Assembly: GCA_026196575.1 (NCBI GenBank)
Contig: JAPHSX010000007.1
Location: 1-51,039 of the forward strand
Length of the DNA: 51,039 nt
Direction: 5' to 3'
Origin: Gammaproteobacteria bacterium
Lineage (GTDB): Bacteria; Pseudomonadota; Gammaproteobacteria; Thiohalomonadales; Thiohalomonadaceae
Shown: positions 44,857 to 51,039 of the stretch, in pieces
Numbering within the stretch: position 1 is the stretch's first letter
How the letters are laid out: every line of letters starts with the position of its first letter
Notes under the pieces: generated by a model
What the model saw: only the letters and a program-made list of their open reading frames with translations
Database searches by the model: none
Told to the model about the DNA's origin: nothing
Made by a program: the position numbers and the translations under genes

Positions 44857-45720
44857 CTACTGCCGCAGCAATTTATCGTTAACCATTTCCAGGTTTTTCG
44901 CCGCTTTCACATAGTAAACCGGACGTAAACGAATCGCCTTTTTGAAAAACTCTTTTGCCTGAAGATAATCGGCGCGAAGATACGCCACATAGCCGATATT
45001 ATTATTCGCCGCTGCTGCATCCATCACGCCGGTCAACTGCTCTATTGCGTCGGCATAGCGCCCTTGCCATGCGATACTGAGGGACAGATTATTAACCGCA
45101 CGCAAATCTCCGGGTGCGGAGACAAGCGCTTCTCTTAAAGTGGCCTCGGCATCGACATATTGATGCGCCATCATCATAGAATAGCCCAGATTATTCAGCA
45201 GTGTCGCACTTCGTGGCTCCAGCAACAGGGCCCTTTTGTAATAAGCAACCGCTGCCGAGTAATCACCAAAGACATCGGCGACAACCCCCAAGGCATTCCA
45301 CATCCGCCAGCGTTCAATGCCATCGTCCACCATATTGAGCAATGACTTCTGTGCCGCGGAATACTTCCCCGACATCAACCAGGAGAGTGCGCGCGCCTCT
45401 CGCGCCTGTAGATTCATCGGCTCAATTTTTAGTGCACGTTCAAAATAGTTCTCCGCTCTCAAGTGCTGTTCAGCGGCCAACAGTGCCTCACCCGCCCCAA
45501 TCAATGCCTCAACATTATCCGGTTCTTTATCAAGGATCTGTTGATACTGCAAAAGCGCATCCCGATGTGCCCCGGCATAACTTGCCATTTCAGCGCGTTG
45601 CTTTAATTCATCGATGGTAAAATCGGTACCTGGCCTCCCCTCAAGCTGAGGTTGGGTTGTCGCACAAGCCGTCAACAACAGAGCGGACAGCAGCACAAAT
45701 CCTTTATACACATTAAGCAT
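44857..45720 (-). CDS. tadD: TadD-like TPR lipoprotein
   Basis: A 287-residue protein with a lipoprotein signal (GFVLLSALLLTAC, lipid Cys ~19) and tetratricopeptide repeats from ~50 to 260 (ALLQYQQILDKEPDNVEALI, ALLLEPRSATLLNNLGYSMM). In Tad systems TadD is an outer-membrane assembly lipoprotein that probably helps secretin or pilus assembly. It is 5 bp downstream of tadC and is the last recognisable gene of the operon here. Confidence 0.85.
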   Translation of the reverse strand: MLNVYKGFVLLSALLLTACATTQPQLEGRPGTDFTIDELKQRAEMASYAGAHRDALLQYQQILDKEPDNVEALIGAGEALLAAEQHLRAENYFERALKIEPMNLQAREARALSWLMSGKYSAAQKSLLNMVDDGIERWRMWNALGVVADVFGDYSAAVAYYKRALLLEPRSATLLNNLGYSMMMAHQYVDAEATLREALVSAPGDLRAVNNLSLSIAWQGRYADAIEQLTGVMDAAAANNNIGYVAYLRADYLQAKEFFKKAIRLRPVYYVKAAKNLEMVNDKLLRQ

Positions 45721-45725
45721 ACGAA

Positions 45726-46700
45726 CTAGAAACCCTGTGTGAATGCCAGATAGATCCGGACGACCGATGGCCCAAGAACCACTAAAAATAGAGCGGGGAA
45801 GATAAAGAAGATAATCGGAAAGATCAGGGTAACCGGCAACTTGGCCGCCCGTTCCTTGGCGCGTTGAAGCCGGAGAGTGCGCATTTCATTTGAATGCTGT
45901 CGTAATGCCTCGGCAACACTGGTACCAAAATGTTCGGCCTGAATCAGTATGGAAGTAAGCGAGCGCACATCATCCATGGCGGTGCGATCCGCCAAGGCAC
46001 GAAGTGCATCGGCTCGTCCCTTGCCCGCCCGAAGTTCCAGACTGACCAACTTCAACTCTGTGGAAAGTTCAGGATGACTGATCTGCAACTCTTTACCTAC
46101 GCGCTGTATTGCCGCATCCAGTCCAAGCCCAGCCTCCACACACACTACCAGCATGTCCATGGCATCAGGAAAACCCTCTTCAAAAGCGAGTTTACGTTTC
46201 TTTCCTTTGCGCGTGAGAATAAAGTCTGGCAGATAGAAACCCATCAGCCCACCACCTGAGACAAGCAACGCCACGAGTGCGGTACTTGGCGTTGTACCCG
46301 TACTGAAAATAAAGGGAATCAGAATTAACAATGGCAATGCAAATGCAGCAATCAATTTAGCCGCAATCAGGTAATTAATCGCCTTTGGTCCACGTATACC
46401 GGCACGCACCAGACGACTCTTTAAGTTGGAAGACTGCCAGCCATCCGGCGGCTCCATAAGTTTGACAAACGGTTCAATCCATTTGACATTAAAGGCGCCC
46501 TCGGTATGCGCCACATGACTGCTACGCGAGTTTCCCTCGGCTATCTCGCGCAACCGCCGGTCAACCGGATTGCCGCCACTCATGAGCCATAACGAAAGGC
46601 CTATGATCGTAACTGTCACAAACAGAAAGACTGAACCATAGAGAACCGGCTCCAAATATGTCTCTATCAGTGATACCAGGGTTGTGTATAGCCCTTCCAT
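45726..46700 (-). CDS. tadC: Tad pilus platform protein TadC
   Basis: A 324-residue inner-membrane protein of the GspF superfamily. It has an N-terminal helix (VLYGSVFLFVTVTIIGLSLW), a central pair of helices, the conserved EGFPDAMDMLVVCVEAGLGL and two C-terminal helices (LPVTLIFPIIFFIFPALFLV). With TadB it forms the platform for Flp pilin assembly. It starts 8 bp after tadB. Confidence 0.92.
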   Translation of the reverse strand: MEGLYTTLVSLIETYLEPVLYGSVFLFVTVTIIGLSLWLMSGGNPVDRRLREIAEGNSRSSHVAHTEGAFNVKWIEPFVKLMEPPDGWQSSNLKSRLVRAGIRGPKAINYLIAAKLIAAFALPLLILIPFIFSTGTTPSTALVALLVSGGGLMGFYLPDFILTRKGKKRKLAFEEGFPDAMDMLVVCVEAGLGLDAAIQRVGKELQISHPELSTELKLVSLELRAGKGRADALRALADRTAMDDVRSLTSILIQAEHFGTSVAEALRQHSNEMRTLRLQRAKERAAKLPVTLIFPIIFFIFPALFLVVLGPSVVRIYLAFTQGF

Positions 46701-46708
46701 ATCCCACC

Positions 46709-47698
46709 CTATATTCGAAAGTTGATCATGCGCTGTATCACGACGTATCCCAACAGCATAAAGAAAAGTTGCAGGCCGATGATGATGAGTCCAATTTTAT
46801 GTTCGAATAATACCGGCAAATAACTGGGATTAAGTACGCTTAACGCCGCCGCAACAAAGAATGGCAGGGCGATCAGGACATTGGCCGAAAGCCTCATTTC
46901 GGCCGCCAGGATACGGATATCACGGTACGTTATTGCACGTTGGCGCATCACTGCGGCGATACGATTCAATACATCAGCCAAATTGCCACCGGTGGTTCTC
47001 TGGATCAGAACCGCGGTGACAAAAAAACGCATCTCCTCACTGCCACTGCGCCGCTCCAGATTATAGAGCGCGTCTTCCAGTTCAAGGCCATAGTTCATTT
47101 CATCAAAGGTGATGCCAAACTCGGTGCCGGTAGGCTCCGGCAATTCCTCGGCCGCACTACGCAAGGAAGAGACAAAGGGATTGCCGGCGCGCATGCTGCG
47201 GGCCAGATAATCAAGTGCATCAGGCATTTGGTTGGTAAATTTCTCATGTCTGGCAATGCGCTTTCGCACGATGAAAATGTAGGGGACGGAGACACCGACC
47301 ACCAGCGCAATCAACAGCGCAAAAACGAACAGCACATTAAAAAAAGCCCATAAGAGAAGCACTATACTCGCGACCAGCCCCAGCTGGAGACCGAGAAATT
47401 TCACCAGAGATATATTGACACCCGACTGCTGGATCAGCCGATCCAGTGCATGAAACCGCGGAAAGGCACTGAGTATCCTCTCCAGCCAGGGAATTGTGGT
47501 TAACTGGTGGTTACGCAGCAGCTGCAACACCTCCCTGCCATGTTCACCGCCAGCGGACATCGCCTTGATGCGGCGACTAATCTTGACCGACTCGGCAACC
47601 TTCATGCTTCGCCAGATCAGATAGACCGCCTCAACAGCACCCACCGCCGCAATAAAGACCAGGAAGGAGAGAACGTAGATCGAATATGGATTGTTCAC
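46709..47698 (-). CDS. tadB: Tad pilus platform protein TadB
   Basis: A 329-residue GspF-superfamily protein. Features are an N-terminal helix (IYVLSFLVFIAAVGAVEAVY), a middle pair of helices, then the cytoplasmic domain with QMPDALDYLARSMRAGNPFV and RTTGGNLADVLNRIAAVMRQ, and C-terminal helices. It starts 9 bp downstream of tadA. Confidence 0.93.
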   Translation of the reverse strand: MNNPYSIYVLSFLVFIAAVGAVEAVYLIWRSMKVAESVKISRRIKAMSAGGEHGREVLQLLRNHQLTTIPWLERILSAFPRFHALDRLIQQSGVNISLVKFLGLQLGLVASIVLLLWAFFNVLFVFALLIALVVGVSVPYIFIVRKRIARHEKFTNQMPDALDYLARSMRAGNPFVSSLRSAAEELPEPTGTEFGITFDEMNYGLELEDALYNLERRSGSEEMRFFVTAVLIQRTTGGNLADVLNRIAAVMRQRAITYRDIRILAAEMRLSANVLIALPFFVAAALSVLNPSYLPVLFEHKIGLIIIGLQLFFMLLGYVVIQRMINFRI

Positions 47699-47707
47699 CG
47701 CGTTCCC

Positions 47708-49015
47708 CTATTCGTAGACCCGTTCCGGATCGAAAATTGACTCATCCAACGTGACACCACGCTCACGGAAACGTTTCACCATTAACGGCCTGATACCCGT
47801 GGCACAGAAGGCACCAATAACCTGCCCTTGTAAATTCACTGTATCCCGTTTGAAGTAGAAAATTTCCTGCATATTGACGACAGACTCCTCCATACCGGTG
47901 ATTTCCTGAATACTGGAAACAATTCTCCGGCCATCCGCCAAGCGTTCCGTCGACACCACCAAATTAAGCGCCGCGGCTATCTGCTGGCGTACCACCAATG
48001 GAGGAATAGGGACGCCGCTCATGCCCACCATATGTTCCAACCGCGTCAGTGCATCCCGTGGCGAATTGGCATGTATGGTCGAAATAGAGCCGTCATGGCC
48101 GGTATTCATCGCCTGCAGCATATCCAGTGCTTCGCCGCCACGCACCTCACCCACCACAATCCTGTCAGGACGCATCCGCAGCGCATTTTTTACCAGATCA
48201 CGCTGCACTACCTCACCCTTACCCTCGATATTCGGGGGTCGAGTCTCCAGCCGTACGATATGCGGTTGCTGCAACTGCAACTCTGCCGAGTCCTCAATGG
48301 TAATGATCCGTTCATTGTCCGGAATAAAGCCGGAAAGCACATTCAGCAAGGTGGTTTTGCCGCTACCGGTACCACCAGTAACAAGAATGTTGATCCGCGC
48401 CTTAACCGCTGATTTCAGAAAATCAATCATCCCCGGGGTGACCGATTTAAAATTAAGCAGATCCTTTGAAGTGTAGGGATCAACACTGAATTTACGAATC
48501 GAAAGTATGGGGCCATCCACGGCCAAAGGCGGAATCACGGCATTGACACGAGAGCCATCGGCGAGGCGCGCATCGACCATGGGAGAGGACTCATCGATAC
48601 GCCTTCCCACGCTGCTGGCGATCTTGTCGATAATACGCAGCAGATGTTCATCATTCTGGAAACGCACAGCGGTACGTTCAAGCACACCACGGCGCTCGAC
48701 ATAGATCTGCTTATAAGTATTGACCAGAATATCCGAAACCGTATTGTCGGCAAGCAGCGGTTCAAGGGGACCAAGGCCCAACACCTCATCCTGCACCTCG
48801 CGTACCAATTTTTCGCGCTCCTGCAGATTGAGAGGCATATCCTCTTCCAGCAGTAACTCACGAACCAGTTCGCCTATTTCACTACGCACCACATCGGCTT
48901 CAAGCTCATCGATAATCTTCAGATTGAGCCTATCCATTAGCCGATGATGAATACGACCCTTGATCTCCTGTAACTCGGAAATGGTCTGCGCGGATGACGG
49001 GGATTCAGTGCCCAT
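47708..49015 (-). CDS. tadA: Tad pilus ATPase TadA (CpaF)
   Basis: A 435-residue secretion ATPase of the TadA/CpaF branch, energising Flp pilus assembly. Walker A is GGTGSGKTT (~214-222), the Asp box ITIEDSAELQLQ, Walker B DRIVVGEVRGGEA and the His box NTGHDGSISTIHANS. The zinc motif of GspE is absent, as expected. The N-terminal domain includes EVLGLGPLEPLLADNTVSDI. Start ATG 49015 is followed by a short flexible segment. Confidence 0.95.
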   Translation of the reverse strand: MGTESPSSAQTISELQEIKGRIHHRLMDRLNLKIIDELEADVVRSEIGELVRELLLEEDMPLNLQEREKLVREVQDEVLGLGPLEPLLADNTVSDILVNTYKQIYVERRGVLERTAVRFQNDEHLLRIIDKIASSVGRRIDESSPMVDARLADGSRVNAVIPPLAVDGPILSIRKFSVDPYTSKDLLNFKSVTPGMIDFLKSAVKARINILVTGGTGSGKTTLLNVLSGFIPDNERIITIEDSAELQLQQPHIVRLETRPPNIEGKGEVVQRDLVKNALRMRPDRIVVGEVRGGEALDMLQAMNTGHDGSISTIHANSPRDALTRLEHMVGMSGVPIPPLVVRQQIAAALNLVVSTERLADGRRIVSSIQEITGMEESVVNMQEIFYFKRDTVNLQGQVIGAFCATGIRPLMVKRFRERGVTLDESIFDPERVYE

Positions 49016-49057
49016 ACCGGATTACTCCTCTTAACAAAGCGTGCGTCTGTCTACTCA

Positions 49058-50263
49058 TTATTTAAAGAGTCTGGCGAAGAAGCCCTGCTTCTTCTTGTTG
49101 TCACCACGGTGGGCATGAAGAATATACTCCGCGAGGGCAAGCACATCCTTGGCCATATCCGATTTCTTGTCGACGGATGCCACGGGCAAACCCTGATCCT
49201 GTGCACTGACCGCGGCAGCATAATCATTTCTTACCCGATGAATACGCTCCTTGCCAAGTGTACTCTTCAACTTATCTATTGTGACGCTGCTGGACTTGGC
49301 CATGGCGCGATTGTTGATTAGCTCAACCGCCGACAATGACACCCCGATCAGAGAGAGATTATCCAGTATCACCTTGGCGTTACGGATGGTCTCCAGTGAA
49401 TTCTGACAAACCAGCATAACCGGATCGGAAAATTTGAGTGCCTCAATCACACCAGCATTAAAGAACCGCGGCAAATCCAGTATGACAAACTCATAATCCT
49501 GAACCGCAGCCTGCAATATTTTACGCACGGGGTCGGCCATCAACTCATCCAGCGAGGTGAGATTTCCCGGTGAGGGCAAAATATCCAGACCGCTATCATG
49601 CTTGGTAATCAGGGCACTCAGCAATACCGTATCAACCCTGTCAGGCTGCCGCAGGGCATCCAGCACCGTAGAACGCGGATGCAGATCCAGCGATATGGCA
49701 ACATCGCCAAATTGCAGATCGAAGTCGATGAGCAAAACCTCGGCCTTGTGTTTTTGCGCCAGCACATGCGCGACATTGACCGCCAGGGTAGTCGAACCGA
49801 CCCCACCCTTGGCATCAATAAAGGCCGTTACGCCACCCTTTGCCCCCTGCGAGGCCTTGATGCGCTCACGCTTGGCACTGACGGCATGCGCCATTGCCGA
49901 CATCAGCTCCTGCGTCTGCAATGGTTGGGGGAAAATATCCATTACCCCGATACGCATCATGCGGCGCACCAAGTCCAGCGCAACCTCCTTGTAGGTTACA
50001 TAGACGGAAACACTGCCGCGATGCTCCTTCAGCAGCAACTCCAAATCCTGAATATGTCGCTCCGCGTGTCCATCCAGTTCAAAGAAAACAACATCTGGCA
50101 GCTCCTCTTTGCCAAGCGTGGAAAGCTGCTCTTCGGAAACAACCTTTGTGCTTGTCAGTGACAAGCCCTCCACCCTTGACAGGATTGCCGCCAACTCTCT
50201 CCCTCCTTCATCATCGAAGAAGTAGGAAACCACTTTAAGATCGGCACTCATCTCATCGCTCAT
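49058..50263 (-). CDS. tadZ: Tad localisation protein TadZ (CpaE)
   Basis: A 401-residue protein with an N-terminal receiver-like domain (~5-130) lacking a clear phosphoacceptor site, and a MinD/ParA ATPase domain starting at AFIDAKGGVGSTTLAVNVAH (deviant Walker A ~151-159). TadZ/CpaE places the Tad machine at a cell pole. A second ATG four codons in is an equal start candidate. The basic C-terminus (NKKKQGFFARLFK) may touch the membrane. Confidence 0.92.
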   Translation of the reverse strand: MSDEMSADLKVVSYFFDDEGGRELAAILSRVEGLSLTSTKVVSEEQLSTLGKEELPDVVFFELDGHAERHIQDLELLLKEHRGSVSVYVTYKEVALDLVRRMMRIGVMDIFPQPLQTQELMSAMAHAVSAKRERIKASQGAKGGVTAFIDAKGGVGSTTLAVNVAHVLAQKHKAEVLLIDFDLQFGDVAISLDLHPRSTVLDALRQPDRVDTVLLSALITKHDSGLDILPSPGNLTSLDELMADPVRKILQAAVQDYEFVILDLPRFFNAGVIEALKFSDPVMLVCQNSLETIRNAKVILDNLSLIGVSLSAVELINNRAMAKSSSVTIDKLKSTLGKERIHRVRNDYAAAVSAQDQGLPVASVDKKSDMAKDVLALAEYILHAHRGDNKKKQGFFARLFK

Positions 50264-50323
50264 CCATCGTATAAGTTTGAAGACATCAGTAACAACGCTG
50301 GCCTGACAGAAGTATCAGCGTAT

Positions 50324-50572
50324 CTACTTCGTCAAATCGGCAGTATCCGCCTTCGGACTTTCCTTGCGATAATTCCTGACCACATCAGCGGCCTTCTGCC
50401 CATCCATTTTCACATCGGGATGGCTCTCTTGCGATGCACTCAGGTTCACCGTTTGCATCAAGGTATTCTTGCTCACAGACTTGCCGTGATTTTCCTGCAT
50501 CGTCATATGCGAACAGCCGAGCGGAACTGCCGCCACGATAAGCAACAGTAGCAGACGTGTCTTACTGACCAT
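50324..50572 (-). CDS. small lipoprotein of the tad operon
   Basis: An 82-residue protein with a lipoprotein signal (KTRLLLLLIVAAVPLGCS, Cys ~20) and a short hydrophilic remainder (MTMQENHGKSVSKNTLMQTV, then QKAADVVRNYRKESP). Its start overlaps the secretin stop by 11 bp. Position after the rcpA secretin suggests a pilotin- or RcpB-like accessory role, but no family is recognised. Confidence 0.6.
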   Translation of the reverse strand: MVSKTRLLLLLIVAAVPLGCSHMTMQENHGKSVSKNTLMQTVNLSASQESHPDVKMDGQKAADVVRNYRKESPKADTADLTK

Positions 50573-51038
50573 TGGGCTTCTCCTCATTCATATCTTTCGA
50601 ATCCGTGTTGCTATCGGCAGCTACAGGCTCGTAAACCTTATGGCCGTACTGCCCCTCCAGTCCGCGCTCACTCTGTTGCGCCTTGACCGCGTTCTTGTCA
50701 GCGGAAGAGACACGGCTGGGCGCCCCTTCAAGATTACCGAGCAGATATTGATCGAGCCAGCTGGGGGGGATGAATTTGTCGGTCGGGGCCACCAGTGTCC
50801 CCCCAACTACGGGTTTTACCAGACGCGGCGTCACGATGACCACCAGCTCGGTCTCCTGGCGTTTAAAGCGGCTGCTTCTGAACAGCGCTCCCAAGATGGG
50901 GATGTCGCCAAGGCCAGGCAATTGATCAGCGGCATTTTGCATGTCGCTTTGCAGTAGGCCTGCTACGGCAAAGCCCTGTCCATCCGCCATCTCAATGGTA
51001 GTGGAGGTACGACGAGTCGAAATGGAGGGTGGCGCTGA
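50562..51038 (-). CDS. rcpA: C-terminal part of the Tad secretin RcpA (CpaC), cut by the window edge
   Basis: The frame runs in from the right edge. SISTRRTSTTIEMADGQGFA and LGDIPILGALFRSSRFKRQE, then TELVVIVTPRLVKPV, are the conserved end of secretin domains; the GLLQSDMQN...GLGDIPILG pattern fits the RcpA/CpaC branch. After the beta-domain there is a longer hydrophilic tail of ~75 residues (with SSADKNAVKAQQSERG), unusual in length. It would form the outer-membrane pore for the Flp pilus. Confidence 0.88.
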   Translation of the reverse strand, partial: SAPPSISTRRTSTTIEMADGQGFAVAGLLQSDMQNAADQLPGLGDIPILGALFRSSRFKRQETELVVIVTPRLVKPVVGGTLVAPTDKFIPPSWLDQYLLGNLEGAPSRVSSADKNAVKAQQSERGLEGQYGHKVYEPVAADSNTDSKDMNEEKPNGQ

Positions 51039-51039
51039 A

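Noticed and set aside
45726-49015. tadA, tadB and tadC as additional T2SS genes
   Set aside because: The ATPase lacks the GspE zinc motif, and two GspF-superfamily genes, TadZ and TadD are present, which identifies a Tad/Flp pilus operon.

Overview
The window looks like a gammaproteobacterial chromosome segment. Supporting genes are an AcnB-type aconitase, adjacent glnS and gltX, an Xps-like type II secretion (T2SS) gene set, a Tad pilus operon, an EPS-associated MarR-like regulator and palindromic GTAGGAGC-type REP elements. The order and species cannot be fixed from the sequence alone. Nearly every protein gene is on the minus strand, so transcription runs right to left. Most neighbours overlap by 4 bp or lie a few bp apart.

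Layout from left to right. (1) 1-489: the 3' end of a plus-strand Pro/Glu/Ala-rich gene, meeting an IS66 TnpA remnant. (2) 0.6-17.7 kb: a polysaccharide cluster. It holds two single GT4 glycosyltransferases, a SAM methyltransferase, a Wzx-type flippase, an AT-rich TPR-sulfotransferase gene, rmd and gmd (GDP-D-rhamnose synthesis), a decayed partial copy of the sulfotransferase gene, a frameshifted methyltransferase, a 1214-aa protein with three GT4 modules, two FkbM methyltransferases (one with a coiled coil) and wzt. (3) 17.8-31.15 kb: a T2SS operon, read 5' to 3' as I-J-K-L-M-N-D, then a strongly promoted secreted protein, an acyltransferase flanked by REP elements, then E-F-G-H. (4) 31.15-33.9 kb: wzm, manC and a MarR-like EPS regulator with a palindrome over its own promoter. 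(5) 34.2-36.8 kb: acnB. (6) 36.9-40.3 kb: rfbD-C-A-B for dTDP-L-rhamnose. (7) 40.5-44.4 kb: tRNA-Glu, tRNA-Ala, glnS, gltX, tRNA-Val. (8) 44.4-51 kb: two cryptic small reading frames and the 3' part of a tad operon (tadD, C, B, A, Z, a small lipoprotein and the rcpA secretin end).

How the genes fit together. ManC, Gmd and Rmd supply GDP-D-rhamnose. The triple GT4 protein probably builds the chain, an FkbM enzyme may cap it, and Wzm/Wzt exports it: an A-band/D-rhamnan-like ABC-transporter-dependent polysaccharide. The most striking point is that wzm and wzt, normally adjacent, are separated by a complete T2SS whose gene order is a circular permutation of the Xanthomonas xps order (EFGHIJKLMND). 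Inside it sits a Thr/Ala/Val-rich, acidic, signal-peptide-bearing protein with its own near-consensus promoter, long leader and strong terminator. This is the profile of an abundant surface protein. My main hypothesis is that the locus co-encodes a surface (S-layer-like) protein, the T2SS that secretes it and the O-polysaccharide that holds it. This is an inference from layout, not a demonstrated function.
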